From Paenibacillus wynnii (GTDB taxonomy: Bacteria; Bacillota; Bacilli; Paenibacillales; Paenibacillaceae): a stretch of DNA of 64,000 nt. Where the stretch lies: positions 310,001-374,000 of the forward strand of contig NZ_JQCR01000002.1 in the NCBI RefSeq assembly GCF_000757885.1. The letters run 5' to 3'. The translations under genes were made by a program, and so were the position numbers. Positions 9,034 to 18,792 of the stretch are shown piece by piece. Below the pieces are notes generated by a model that was given only the letters and a program-made list of their open reading frames with translations, was not told the origin of the DNA and made no database searches. Position 1 is the first letter of the stretch. Each line of letters starts with the position of its first letter.

Positions 9034-9055
9034 ATACAAAACGAACGTTCAGTAT
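9034..9055. promoter_or_regulatory. TetR operator, exporter copy
   Basis: The right arm CGTTCAGTAT and core ACGAACGTTC match the site at 8341-8362; the left arm is ATACAAAACG. It lies 23 bases before the MFS start codon. Confidence 0.72.
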
Positions 9056-9078
9056 TATATAATGTGGAGGCTCAAAAA

Positions 9079-10275
9079 ATGTCGTTACTTCTTAGAAATC
9101 GTGGGGCCTTGGCTATTCTCATGCTTAATATCTTCATTATTTTCACTGGGATTGGGCTGATCATTCCGATTATGCCCAGTTATATGAATCTGCTTCATAT
9201 TAATGGAAGCCTGCTTGGTCTCTTGGTAGCGGCTTTCTCGATTACACAACTCTTGTTCTCGGCGATTGCTGGGCGACTTTCCGACTCTATCGGCCGCAAA
9301 AAGATTATTTTAGCCGGTATGCTGCTATTTGCCCTCTCGGAATGGATGTTCGGCGCCGTTAGTTCGATACCTCTCCTCTTTCTAGCCAGAATGTTGGGCG
9401 GTGTCAGCGCCGCACTTGTCATGCCCGCCGTCATGGCCTATACGGCCGATATCACAAGTGACGAAGAACGCGGCAAAGGGATGGGCTTTATTAATGCGGC
9501 CATTACCACCGGCTTCATTATCGGCCCAGGAATTGGCGGATATCTGGCGGAATTCGGTGTTCGGGTTCCCTTCTACGTAGCCGCGGTAGGTGGATTACTT
9601 GCCATGACGGTTACCGCTTTATTTCTCCCCCAAGTTTCGAAGACCGGGCATACCAAGGATATGAATGCTACGGACAACCAAGCACAATCCGGTCTGCTAC
9701 GGCAGCTTGCCAGTTCCTTTCATGCTCCTTATTTTATCAGCCTGATCGTCGTCTTTATCGCTTCCTTCGGTCTAGCGAACTTTGAAACCGTCTTTGGTCT
9801 CTTCGTCGATCATAAATTTGGCTTTACGCCAAAGGATATCGCCTTCATCATTACATTCGGTTCGATCTCCGGGGCCATCGTTCAGGTTACCATTTTTGGT
9901 TGGATTATTAATCGCTTCGGAGAGAAAAAAGTCATCACGGTTAGCCTCTTTATTTCCGCTCTCTTCATCTTCCTAGCGGTGTTCGCCAACACCTTTTGGT
10001 TAATCGTTGCCGTCACATTCGTTTTATTTCTCTCGATTGATATTCTGCGCCCCGCTATCGGCACACAGATGTCCAAATTCGCCGATAATCAACAGGGCTA
10101 TGTAGCAGGGCTAAATTCAGCTTTTACCAGCTTGGGTAACATTGTGGGTCCCTTGATAGCGGGAGTACTATTTGACTTCAATATCTCCTATCCATATCTA
10201 GTGGCTGCAATCATTCTAATATTTGGATTCCTGATTTCCTTTAAATCGAAAGAGGTTCCTTACAATCAATATTAA
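9079..10275 (+). CDS. MFS drug-type exporter
   Basis: This is a 398-residue membrane protein with about 12 transmembrane helices. The MFS motif A is present between helices 2 and 3 (GRLSDSIGRKKII), and the antiporter-like motif C region is seen in helix 5 (GFIIGPGIGGYLAEFG). It most resembles the 12-helix drug:proton antiporters of the NorA/Bmr type. The start at 9079 follows GTGGAGGCTCAAAAA; the GTG inside that site is not used. It is controlled with the TetR gene just upstream. Substrates are unknown. No obvious terminator follows. Confidence 0.88.
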   Translation: MSLLLRNRGALAILMLNIFIIFTGIGLIIPIMPSYMNLLHINGSLLGLLVAAFSITQLLFSAIAGRLSDSIGRKKIILAGMLLFALSEWMFGAVSSIPLLFLARMLGGVSAALVMPAVMAYTADITSDEERGKGMGFINAAITTGFIIGPGIGGYLAEFGVRVPFYVAAVGGLLAMTVTALFLPQVSKTGHTKDMNATDNQAQSGLLRQLASSFHAPYFISLIVVFIASFGLANFETVFGLFVDHKFGFTPKDIAFIITFGSISGAIVQVTIFGWIINRFGEKKVITVSLFISALFIFLAVFANTFWLIVAVTFVLFLSIDILRPAIGTQMSKFADNQQGYVAGLNSAFTSLGNIVGPLIAGVLFDFNISYPYLVAAIILIFGFLISFKSKEVPYNQY

Positions 10276-10383
10276 ATAGCTTCTAATCCACGTGATACTG
10301 CTGGCTTTATCTCAAAATTGGGGGTTGACCAAGAGGCTTGCCTAACCTAAAAGAGAGAACCCGTTCGTATACGGACAGAGCCA

Positions 10384-10457
10384 AATCCCCCATCCGCGGG
10401 CGATTCAATTGCACTTTTACATCTCATTTGGCGGAATCCATCATCCGAGGGCCATTC
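10384..10457. repeat. Pair of 23-base direct repeats 51 bases apart
   Basis: AATCCcCCATCCGcGGGC-ATTC at 10384-10406 recurs with four differences at 10435-10457. The 51-base step is like that of the arrays at 60-248 and 11539-11740, though the motif differs. It lies in a 400-base non-coding stretch after the MFS gene. Confidence 0.45.
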
Positions 10458-10612
10458 GACGGATTTCTTTGCTATAACGTTAGGTTGCATTTACCGTGTC
10501 TACTTATTAGTCTAGTTCATACAGTCCGCAGCACAGAGGTGTGAAGTGTAGAAGCTGGCGATCTTTATCCTCTACCCATGGTGTAGGGTATTTCAGCAAT
10601 CACTAGATAAAC

Positions 10613-10661
10613 AAAATGGATGTGATATCCCCGTATAACGGGCAGATACCACATCCATTTT
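10613..10661 (-). terminator. Long hairpin terminator after a lost permease gene
   Basis: AAAATGGATGTG at 10613-10624 pairs with CACATCCATTTT at 10650-10661, with further pairing inside. On the minus strand it sits just past the remnant permease stop at 10684, as expected for the end of an ABC-transporter operon. Confidence 0.6.
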
Positions 10662-10683
10662 AATAGTATCATATGAATTTGAA

Positions 10684-10725
10684 TTAACCTTTAACCGAGC
10701 CGACGGGAAGTCTTTGCTGAAGGTT
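10684..10725 (-). pseudogene. 3' tip of a carbohydrate ABC permease gene
   Basis: The minus strand reads …QQRLPVGSVKG and a stop at 10684. The VGSVKG ending is typical of LplC/YtcP-type sugar ABC permeases of Paenibacillus. Only about a dozen residues remain before an in-frame stop. The match is short, but the adjoining terminator and the YesN-type remnant support it. Confidence 0.45.
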
Positions 10726-11275
10726 CTACAACGGAATTATCCCGGACAAAAAGATTATTGTTATCAGCGGGCATTCCGATTTTCAATATATGCAAGAAGC
10801 TATAACCGCCAAGGTCGTTGATTATTTATTGAAGCCTTTCAGCAGAGAAGAAATCCAGCTTGCCGTGAAGAAAGCTGTCAGTGCTATAGATAATGAACAA
10901 TCGCTTCAGAAGGAAAATATACTTAAAGATCTAGAGAAAGAATCGAACAGTTCCCATGCAGATCTGCAGACACTTCTCAATCTTATATTAGGTGTTCACC
11001 AGCAGCCAATCAGGAAACCATCATAGCAATTGAACCGCCGGCGGACGATAACCGATTATGGTCTCTATTACCATTTCAGTTTGGACAATCAGGCATCCGA
11101 TGTTCTATTATGGGATCGAGTGCCTGATCTGCTCTTTTTTCTGGAATCTGGAAATACACCCAAGGTAGTTGAGCTTATCCATGACTTCTTTGCCTTCTAT
11201 ATTCGCCAGCCTACAGTGACCATATCCCAGCTGAAGGACCAGTCTCGGTCCATCATTGTTGAGGTAAAAAACTAA
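10726..11275 (+). pseudogene. Broken YesN-type response regulator, receiver part
   Basis: The frame reads NGIIPDKKIIVISGHSDFQY and VDYLLKPFSREEIQLAVKKAV, the second half of a receiver domain (with the conserved S/T…K-P-F end) as found in AraC-type response regulators paired with LplABC-like transporters. The phosphorylated Asp and the start are missing. An in-frame TAG at 11024 and a TAA at 11273 interrupt what follows. The matching C-terminal DNA-binding part lies at 12029-12274, in the same frame, after about 750 bases of unrelated sequence. It cannot make a working regulator. Confidence 0.75.
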
Positions 11276-11538
11276 TTTCAGTCTATTTTCCCGTTCAGGA
11301 CAATGAAACTTCCTCTATATATATTGTACTTGAGATTTACTCTTAGGGAGTGTGGTAGCAACTACGGTAAATGTGTACTTCGAACTCCCAACCACAAGCA
11401 GCCATACGGAGGTGTTCATGTAGGACAACGCGGGAAGAACGACTCAACAGATTGGAATGATGTTCTCGAGTAACGGATTATTACAAGTTTGTTTTAGATC
11501 CAGTTTGCTACCAGGAGTCTGAATCCGTGGCAAATAAA

Positions 11539-11740
11539 ATTTAGAGGGAAAATCCCCCTGTAAATCACATATAAAACCTTGTAATCAGCATTTTGAGGGA
11601 ATTATTACCTCTAAATGCAAGAGAATTACCCACATGGAGGCTTTTTGAGGCTAAAACCTAAATGTAGAGGAAATTATTACCACTAAATAACTCGATAGGG
11701 GATTCAAACCCTAAATTAGTAGGAAAAATTCCTACTAAAT
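11539..11740. repeat. Cluster of six short palindromic repeats
   Basis: Six imperfect palindromes of 22-27 bases, of general form TTTAGnGG…CCnCTAAAT, lie at about 11539-11565, 11591-11616, 11642-11663, 11663-11688, 11694-11716 and 11716-11740. The last, TTAGTAGGAA…TTCCTACTAA, is nearly perfect. They sit inside the sequence that splits the YesN-type remnant. The surrounding 11276-12028 shows no gene. Confidence 0.65.
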
Positions 11741-12028
11741 AAGCTGAACAAATTTGGAACTGTAGGCGCGATACCAACTGCCCGAAAGCTTTCCGTAGGA
11801 AAGATCGCTCTGAAAGCATGAGCTGTATCCGGATTTCAAACGCTATAAACCGGGTTAAATCTAAGAAAATCTTACGACAACAGCGGCCGGAAATCCAAAT
11901 CTTTACTGTAGTGACGCCTGAGCCTTATGTTAATATCTTAAGTTCATCCTATATTGTTTAGAATCGGTTCTAAATGTATCCTTTGATTTGGAAGAACTTC
12001 AGAACTATTTTCAGTTTTATTTTTTATT

Positions 12029-12274
12029 AATCCGAGCTACCTGAGTTTTTTATTCAAAGAAAAGACCGGAGAGAATTTAACGGACTACATTAATAAGGAA
12101 CGGATTGAACAGGCTAAGCTGCTATTAAAAAACAGCAATGACAAGGTGTATAAAGTGGCCAAGGCTCTTGGTTATGATAATCCCAAATACTTCTTTAAAC
12201 TGTTCAAAAAAGTGACTGGCTTTACACCCGAGAAATATCGCACTACGCACATAAGCAAATCAAACCATAAATGA
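12029..12274 (+). pseudogene. Broken YesN-type regulator, AraC DNA-binding part
   Basis: The frame reads NPSYLSFLFKEKTGENLTDY, then INKERIEQAKLLLKNS and ALGYDNPKYFFKLFKKVTGF, and stops at 12272. This is nearly all of an AraC-type double helix-turn-helix but has no start. It is the natural C-terminus of the receiver remnant at 10726-11275, and both are in the same frame. Confidence 0.8.
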
Positions 12275-12328
12275 TGGAGAGTTGTTGTATAGCGCGACTC
12301 TGGAACTTTAAGAGGCGAGAAATAAAGA

Positions 12329-12366
12329 AAAGCTGCCACTCCTAATCATTAGGAGATGGCAGCTTT
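12329..12366 (-). terminator. Xylanase terminator
   Basis: AAAGCTGCCA and TGGCAGCTTT form the outer stem and CTCCTAAT/ATTAGGAG the inner stem. It lies 28 bases past the stop of the minus-strand xylanase gene. A similar GGCAGCTTT stretch recurs at 19750 beside an SLH fragment. Confidence 0.85.
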
Positions 12367-12393
12367 ATTCATGTTCGCTTAGCTCGGCTGTGC

Positions 12394-15300
12394 CTACAGA
12401 TTCCAGATGCGGTACAAGATGACTGCCGCCTCTGCACGGGTGAGAGTATCGTTCGGTGCAATCTTGTTATTCTTACCAACCACGACTCCAGATTTGACAA
12501 GGAACATAGCGCTGTCTCTGGCATAGTCGGAAATGCTCGCTGCGTCAGGATAAGCATCTAACGATCCGCTGGCATTAACAGACTTGCCAACTGCTGCTAA
12601 CGCACGTACTGTCAGCACCATCATATCTTGACGGGAGATATTGTTGTTGGGTCTGTACGTATTATCTTCAAAGCCCGTAGCAATCCCCATTTCCTTCGCG
12701 ATGACCAATTCATCATAATAATAATCGGATGTTTGGACATCGCTGAACATGGTTTCATTTTTTCCTGTTTCTTTCAATTCAAGAGCTCTTACGAGAAGTG
12801 CGATGAAGTCTGCTCTCTTGATAGAATCTGCAGGAGAGAAGCTGTTGTCGGCGGTTCCTTTGATAACCTCGCGGGCTGCCATAACGTCTATAGCTTGTTT
12901 TGCCCAAGATACGTTTTGTAGATCTCCGAAGGTTTTCACATTTGAGGCTATCGCATAGCTGCTGAAGTGTGTCGTTTGGAACACAACCCTTTTAGTTGCC
13001 GCTTCATATCGACTGTTCGGAATCGGTGTTGCGTTGCCTTTGCCATCCATGTACCAAACGACGATAAGATCTGGATTGCTAAGCTCCTCTGCTGTCGGTG
13101 TGTAAGGAATGGCTACTGTTACAGGCGCAGTAGGGTTGTTCCATTCAATAACCTTGTCGCCTGCTATTACGTTCAGATCAATAACCGGATGGTTTCCAAT
13201 CCGTTCGCGGGTAGCTGCATCCAAGTTGTCCGTGGAGGCTTTGTCTACTCGAATGGATACCTGCCCAGCATTTTCTGTCGCATTGGACAACATGTTGCTT
13301 GGAATTTGAATGGTCGCATATTCGGTCTTTATCCATAGCTCGAAGTTTTCTTTACCTTTCAAGCTTTGAGTCGGCAATTGAACCTCATACCCTTTGGCGT
13401 CTGCTTGCTTCGGCACTTCAATTACGATTTGTTTCTTGCCGTTTGCTGCTGGGGTAGCTTGCTCAAGCGCTTTTTCCATGTTGTCATTGGATATCGTGCC
13501 TTTCACGCGCCCATTGTCGGACTTCACTTCCAGCTTGATCGTAACAACACCATCCTTGTTAATGCTAAAAGGTGCCGTTGTTGGGACCGGTGTTGCCGTT
13601 GTCGTTATCGGTGTTGGTGTTGGTTCCGAACCCGCAGGTTTACCTGTGAGAGTAAGTACGCCGTAAACGGATGTGTCCATATATCCAGTGCCGGTCGTAT
13701 CGTTCCATGTAGCAACACTTTGACGAGAGCCGTCTTTAGCGTCATTGATCTGTACATCGAAACCGAGCTTTGTATCGTTTGCCGGAGTTACCCATTGAAG
13801 TGGAATCTTCACCTCAACCGTATAGTTTGTTCCGGAAATCTGGGTAGCCGATTCGAAGCCTGTTGCATTACTTGACGGTTCAATTGTAGTCTCGTTGTCA
13901 AAGTTGACTCTATATTGTCCGTCATCCCCTTGATAGAACGTTGTTCTCGCATGGTTTTGGTCCACGAAGATTTCGACGGAATCCTGTTCATATGCGTTTA
14001 CGCTACTTTTATTAAGCTGAGCATCGTTAACCTGAATCATAAGATAAAGATAATGATCATCCCAGAGAGCTTTCGCTTCACCGTTAGCGCCTTGCCAAGC
14101 CATCTGATAGCGATTAATCGACATTGCAGAAGCTTGGTTCCAAACCGTATCAACAATCCCGTCTACTACAGGCGTTGCATAATTAGCGGTCGACTGATTT
14201 GCATTTACAGTATCAGGCGTATGTTCTGCAATAAATTTATTGGGGTCGATTACACCGTAGTAAGCTGTTTTGGCCTGCAGGTTACTATCAAATACCAGTG
14301 GATTTTGAGAGGCTCTCCAGCTCGTAGCGTCATTCAGTCCCCAGAATGTCACGCGTGAAATATTAGCTGCGTGAGCCTTGAAGATATTCATCAATTGCGC
14401 ATATAAATAGCCCTGGGCGTTTGCTTGTTGCTCGGAAATCTGAGAGTTGCTTCCGGCCGTAAGGTCAAGCTCAGATATGCTTACTTCTACGCCCAAGGAA
14501 ATAAACTTCTCCAAGGATAGTTTTACATTCTCCGGGTTCGTGTTTAGATTGTAGTGCGCTTGCATGCCTACTCCGTCAATAAGGAGTTTGCCAGGGTGTG
14601 TCAGCGCATACTTATCATTGATTTCTTTGACCATGCTGTAAATAGCCTGAGCTTTGTTTTGGTTATCCTCGTTATAATCGTTGTAATATAGCTTGATATT
14701 CCAATCGGAATGCGCGTCCAGTACTTCTCTTGCAGCCAGGAATGCCTGCTCTACGTAGTCTGTCCCGATGGCACTTTTCCAAGGGGATTGACGCAGCGCT
14801 GCTTTCCAATCCGTTGGGTTAGACGGGTTATCGTTCATCACTTCATTAACTACATCCCAGGAGATCACACTGTTGCCGTAATGCTCCATGACCGTTTTGA
14901 TATGGGTCCGCATATTGTTGAGAGCTTCATCCCGACCCAATGGGATCGTATTGTTGTCAACATCTGTTGTAGTATTGAGCCATACAGGTGTCTGCTGATG
15001 CCATACCAGCACATGCCCATGCAACTGAAGTCCTTCAGCCAGAATTTTATCAACAAGCACATCCTCCGAGCTAAAGTCAAAGATGCCTTCCGAAGAATAC
15101 GCCTGATCCGGTTTCATTGCGTTTTCCGCTGTAACGACATTGTGATGCATCTTAAGAAGATCAAGTCTAAGACCCTCCAGATCTGCCGCCGATACCGCAT
15201 TTCCGATCAAGAAGTCGTTTTGATAAGCATCTTTAATCGGAGTTAAATCTTTCTGTACGGAGATCGTGCCCGAGCCTGTTTTTTCAAAGCTAATATCATC

Positions 15301-17010
15301 GATATAGAAAGATGCGGTTGCATTAGAGCTTTCCACATAGATGGTCAAAAATTCGTCGCTTACAGTGGTATAACGGTAGGTTCCTTGTAACTGAACCCAA
15401 TCATCGCTTGTGCTGATTGTCTTTGATGTAAGGGTATTATAACTTGCACTGGTATTACCAACCTGCGTGGAAAGACTAAGTTGTGAGCTTGCGGGCGAGA
15501 TCATCTTGACCCAGAACGAAACCTTATATTCGTAGCCCTTATCAACATATTTCTCCACTCGCAATGCCGGCCCATGCCACGTATTGGTTCTGCCCTCTAC
15601 TTTCAGAGCGTATGCACCGTCGATGGTATGATTCGCTTCATTGGAGGCGGTCAGCGTTTCAGTACCTGCCCTGCCTGCAAAACCGCCTGCCGTTTGATCC
15701 TCAAAAGTTACAGTGGTAAAAGGTAAAGCCGGGTCTCTAGATGGCTCTGGTGTTGGTGTTGGGGTTACCGTAGACGCCTTCTCTGTGATCAATACATCAC
15801 CGAGGTAGAACGGAACTGTCTTCCCGGCATCATTCGATTGAACGCGCAGAGTCGTATCTTTGCTCGTGTCCACGGTAAATTCTTTAATTAAGGTAATTGC
15901 TTTGCCTGCTTCATAATTTACGTTTGCCAAAAGGCTATAGCTGCTTATGGTCTGAAGATAAGCTTCTGCGCCGCTAGGCACAGTCACATCAGAATCAACA
16001 TAAACGGATGCGGTCACCGTATAAGTTTTGCCGTTTACCAGGCCTATGTCGCTGAATTTGAAATCAGCCGCGTCCCAGTTATTTGCTCTGTTGCTTACAT
16101 ATAAAGCTGCGCCGTCAGCATTGCCGGCAAAAACTTTATCGGTGACAGGTGCTAAGCTAGCACTGCCTGCTTGGGTTGCAACGCCTTTGCCACTCGCAAA
16201 GCTTTCGTGATAAACCGTTACCGTATCGGATGGTACTGTCGTATCCGGTGCCGGTGCCGGTCCTCCAATCCAATTGGCAATTTCGGATAAGGTTGTGCCC
16301 ATTTGTACGTAATAACGGCCCATAGCATGGTCACCTTGATCCGGATAACCCACTTTGAAGGAGTACTTGATGCCGTTAGATGCGGCTGCTGCTTGAACAT
16401 CCGCATTGAAGTGGCCATAAGGGTAAGCCAAAAGAACAGGATCTTTGTTCGTAATTCCTTTAAGATAAGTATTAGCTTGGGCTAATTCGGCCGAAGCTGT
16501 TGCCTGTGTCATGATGTTCCATGTATTGTTGGCATGGTTAACCGTATGATTCTGGATACTAATATTCGGGTGGTTTGCCGCCAGATCTTGTAATTGTGCA
16601 AGCGACATGCTGTAGGTACCCCCGATCCAGCCGGTAACAATAAATGCAACGGCATTCATTCCGTATTGATCCAGTATCGGAAGAGCGTTGGTAACAAAGT
16701 CGGGGGTCCCGTCATCGAATGTGAGCAAGATGGGTTTGGCAGGCGGTGTTGTGACACCGGCTTTAATATTCACATATTGATCCGCAGTCAACGTCGTGTA
16801 GCCGTTATCATGAAGATATTTCATGGTGCTTCTGAATTTGTCCACGCTTGTATGTGTCCATTGATCCGTCGCAGTATCGACAATCCTGTGATACAAAATT
16901 ACGGGAATATCCTGTGCCGCAGCTTCCACAGCCAAACCAAACCAGCCTGACGGAATTAGCAAACCGGCTGCTAGTAAGATCGAGATGACTTGTTTAAGCA
17001 CTCTACTCAT
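12394..17010 (-). CDS. Multidomain surface xylanase: CE4 deacetylase, two CBMs, GH10, CBM9, SLH anchor
   Basis: This secreted 1538-residue enzyme probably deacetylates and cuts xylan at the cell surface. In order: signal peptide 1-32; polysaccharide deacetylase CE4 at 33-250 (TFDDG with D99/D100, metal histidines H155 and H159 in NHTVNH); a CBM4/9/22-like domain at 262-411; a TPTPTPEP linker; a CBM22-like domain at 430-578; GH10 at 585-925 (acid/base E723 in VVNEV, nucleophile E847 in SISELD); CBM9 at 940-1124; a Thr/Pro linker; a beta-rich domain at 1148-1355; three SLH repeats at 1358-1538 that bind wall polymer. A cre-like site lies upstream and a strong terminator downstream. The product would be acetyl-glucurono-xylo-oligosaccharides, which links it to the uxu operon. 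Confidence 0.95.
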   Translation of the reverse strand: MSRVLKQVISILLAAGLLIPSGWFGLAVEAAAQDIPVILYHRIVDTATDQWTHTSVDKFRSTMKYLHDNGYTTLTADQYVNIKAGVTTPPAKPILLTFDDGTPDFVTNALPILDQYGMNAVAFIVTGWIGGTYSMSLAQLQDLAANHPNISIQNHTVNHANNTWNIMTQATASAELAQANTYLKGITNKDPVLLAYPYGHFNADVQAAAASNGIKYSFKVGYPDQGDHAMGRYYVQMGTTLSEIANWIGGPAPAPDTTVPSDTVTVYHESFASGKGVATQAGSASLAPVTDKVFAGNADGAALYVSNRANNWDAADFKFSDIGLVNGKTYTVTASVYVDSDVTVPSGAEAYLQTISSYSLLANVNYEAGKAITLIKEFTVDTSKDTTLRVQSNDAGKTVPFYLGDVLITEKASTVTPTPTPEPSRDPALPFTTVTFEDQTAGGFAGRAGTETLTASNEANHTIDGAYALKVEGRTNTWHGPALRVEKYVDKGYEYKVSFWVKMISPASSQLSLSTQVGNTSASYNTLTSKTISTSDDWVQLQGTYRYTTVSDEFLTIYVESSNATASFYIDDISFEKTGSGTISVQKDLTPIKDAYQNDFLIGNAVSAADLEGLRLDLLKMHHNVVTAENAMKPDQAYSSEGIFDFSSEDVLVDKILAEGLQLHGHVLVWHQQTPVWLNTTTDVDNNTIPLGRDEALNNMRTHIKTVMEHYGNSVISWDVVNEVMNDNPSNPTDWKAALRQSPWKSAIGTDYVEQAFLAAREVLDAHSDWNIKLYYNDYNEDNQNKAQAIYSMVKEINDKYALTHPGKLLIDGVGMQAHYNLNTNPENVKLSLEKFISLGVEVSISELDLTAGSNSQISEQQANAQGYLYAQLMNIFKAHAANISRVTFWGLNDATSWRASQNPLVFDSNLQAKTAYYGVIDPNKFIAEHTPDTVNANQSTANYATPVVDGIVDTVWNQASAMSINRYQMAWQGANGEAKALWDDHYLYLMIQVNDAQLNKSSVNAYEQDSVEIFVDQNHARTTFYQGDDGQYRVNFDNETTIEPSSNATGFESATQISGTNYTVEVKIPLQWVTPANDTKLGFDVQINDAKDGSRQSVATWNDTTGTGYMDTSVYGVLTLTGKPAGSEPTPTPITTTATPVPTTAPFSINKDGVVTIKLEVKSDNGRVKGTISNDNMEKALEQATPAANGKKQIVIEVPKQADAKGYEVQLPTQSLKGKENFELWIKTEYATIQIPSNMLSNATENAGQVSIRVDKASTDNLDAATRERIGNHPVIDLNVIAGDKVIEWNNPTAPVTVAIPYTPTAEELSNPDLIVVWYMDGKGNATPIPNSRYEAATKRVVFQTTHFSSYAIASNVKTFGDLQNVSWAKQAIDVMAAREVIKGTADNSFSPADSIKRADFIALLVRALELKETGKNETMFSDVQTSDYYYDELVIAKEMGIATGFEDNTYRPNNNISRQDMMVLTVRALAAVGKSVNASGSLDAYPDAASISDYARDSAMFLVKSGVVVGKNNKIAPNDTLTRAEAAVILYRIWNL

Positions 17011-17067
17011 TTGTTACATTCCTCCTCCAATAATTTTCGAAACTTTTCTTACAGTTACACACCTCCA

Positions 17068-17082
17068 TTGCAACCGCTTACA
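17068..17082. promoter_or_regulatory. cre site (CcpA) upstream of the xylanase
   Basis: TTGCAACCGCTTACA fits the degenerate cre consensus WTGNAANCGNWWNCA at every fixed position. It lies 58 bases before the xylanase start, so catabolite repression is expected. Confidence 0.6.
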
Positions 17083-17177
17083 TCTATGCTTACACCATTT
17101 TACATCTCCGTTCCTATCCACTGACATACTCATATTAAAGGTGTTACCCCCCCCAATTATAGGAATAATACGGATGC

Positions 17178-17207
17178 AAAAAAAACAGCCTGCCGTTTGG
17201 CAAGCTG
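17178..17207 (-). terminator. Terminator after the P-loop gene
   Basis: On the minus strand CAGCTTGCC pairs with GGCAGGCTG around AAAC and is followed by eight T. It is 40 bases past the stop at 17248. Confidence 0.85.
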
Positions 17208-17247
17208 CTTCGATAATACCTACCACTTAATGGAGTAGGCCCAAATC

Positions 17248-18111
17248 TCACTTCTTGGTGTTTGTCAAGCTGAAATATTCTGATAAAATCCCCACTAAAA
17301 CTTGCTTATATTCGTTTTTATCATATGAAGAGTTATCCACTTTTTTCTTGGCTATCTTTATACCGTTAAATATTTCTTCTTCCAATTCCCTTCTTGCCTT
17401 TAGAACCTGCAGAGTTCCTTCTAACCCATGGTAACCCTGCTTTTTTCCAAATCCTTGGTTTGTATAATATTCAATAAATCCCTCTGACCATTCTTTAGAT
17501 CTTTCCTTAACCGTCTTTCTAAAAGAACCATCAAGATCGATCTGTTCTACATAAATCAACAGTGGATTCAGTTTGTCCACAATAGATGCCAGTTCTGCAA
17601 CATAACTTATGACGTTTTCTTTCTTTGCATCATATTTAATCATCCCCATAGTTACAGGGTTTTGTATAAAACAACAATCAAAAATATAAGTATCTGAGCC
17701 ATTCAAAACGTTCTCCGTAAACTTCTTCCATCTTTCTGTTATCAGTTTTCTATTTTGATCTAGCGACAATTCATAGACATCATTTTTAACAACTGCATGG
17801 AGCAAATCATCTGAAAAGCCTGACCCGTATTCATTTTTTATTTTTCGATATTCTAGGAAGTAATGGTTACCTTCCTTAATGCTCCGATCACTTAACAAAT
17901 CTCTAAACATTTCATGGGTACTTAATAATTTATCGAATTCATCTTTCTGAAAACAGGCGACTCCATCATAATCAGCAGGGTGTTCCAGATTTCCCTCTAA
18001 AAATAGCTGCGATTTAATGTTCATCTCCGTAAGAATTTCATGAACGAGTTGAGCCGTTGTTGTTTTCCCGAATCCTGGTAACCCCTCAATGAAGACTAAT
18101 TTTGATCTCAT
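17248..18111 (-). CDS. P-loop NTPase, nucleotide-kinase-like, unknown role
   Basis: This 287-residue soluble protein starts MRSKLVFIEGLPGFGKTTTA, a Walker A motif at residues 9-17 as in thymidylate-kinase-like enzymes. No standard LID or substrate motif could be named. A later stretch (TYIFDCCFIQNP) fits a kinase-like core strand and could bind a phosphate acceptor. It has its own terminator and no co-directional neighbour, so context says little. Codon use is somewhat AT-rich compared with the xylanase. It may be a mobile or recently gained gene. Confidence 0.75.
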   Translation of the reverse strand: MRSKLVFIEGLPGFGKTTTAQLVHEILTEMNIKSQLFLEGNLEHPADYDGVACFQKDEFDKLLSTHEMFRDLLSDRSIKEGNHYFLEYRKIKNEYGSGFSDDLLHAVVKNDVYELSLDQNRKLITERWKKFTENVLNGSDTYIFDCCFIQNPVTMGMIKYDAKKENVISYVAELASIVDKLNPLLIYVEQIDLDGSFRKTVKERSKEWSEGFIEYYTNQGFGKKQGYHGLEGTLQVLKARRELEEEIFNGIKIAKKKVDNSSYDKNEYKQVLVGILSEYFSLTNTKK

Positions 18112-18268
18112 AATAAAGTCACTCCATTCACTATTAGGAGGATAAGCAAGAAAGAATCATAGAGTTGCGGTTTTCCAAGAAAATAAAAGCGAATACCATC
18201 AGGTATCCGCAGATTGGGTTTATGATACACCTTTCCCTGCTTACCCTGTAAGATTAAAAAAAGCATGC

Positions 18269-18293
18269 CAAAAAAAATAGTGTATTCACTATT
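18269..18293 (-). terminator. Terminator beyond the capA fragment
   Basis: AATAGTG and CACTATT pair around a four-base loop, followed on the minus strand by about eight T. It lies about 110 bases past the stop of the fragment at 18407. The 18112-18406 stretch otherwise holds nothing recognisable. Confidence 0.65.
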
Positions 18294-18406
18294 ACAGGCA
18301 CCCTTTCGAATTGTTAATCTTTACAGAGTAGTCCACATGATAAGGTTTATGCTCCTTTGTATGCATCTCTAATATTTAGATTAACATTGAGAATAGATAA
18401 AAACAA

Positions 18407-18628
18407 TCAGGGACTTTCCGTACGAATACCGGTATAAAGCCTTTCGCTCCTATTTTCCGGCATTTCCGCCTGTTTCAGATAAGGTGCTACTCTCGCGAAC
18501 AGGGTGGCAAATGAATAGGTTCCGTCAGATTGTTTAGCATCCGAAATAATGTAACGTTTGACCATAAGGTCTCCCACAGCAGTTATTTGTATTTCCGTCA
18601 CCGTTATCCACCCTTTTGTCATTTTCAT
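18407..18628 (-). pseudogene. N-terminal fragment of a CapA-family (PGA_cap) protein
   Basis: The 73-residue frame contains IQITAVGDLMVKRYIISDA and TYSFATLFARVAPYLKQAE. This matches the opening of CapA-like metallophosphoesterase-fold proteins of poly-gamma-glutamate synthesis, which are usually 350-400 residues. After about residue 55 the sequence departs and stops. It is therefore a truncated relic; the metal-binding residues beyond the first GD are missing. Confidence 0.6.
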
Positions 18629-18792
18629 TAGAATATGGCGGAAAGGTGTTATAGATTATTCTTTCCTGAAGTTAAATACATTTTTTGTATAATTTTCTGC
18701 ATCCTTAATAAAGGTGAGTTGGCAGCCACCACGAAAAACCTGCCCGTCACTTTAATAAACGGTTTGGAGATCAATTATACTTTTTAGTTTTT

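Noticed and set aside
10338..10544. 68-codon frame after the MFS gene
   Set aside because: No ribosome site, protein-unlike composition, and it covers the 51-base repeat pair.
14710..15246. Long plus-strand frame opposite the GH10 domain
   Set aside because: It is the antisense of conserved GH10 coding sequence and has no start signals.
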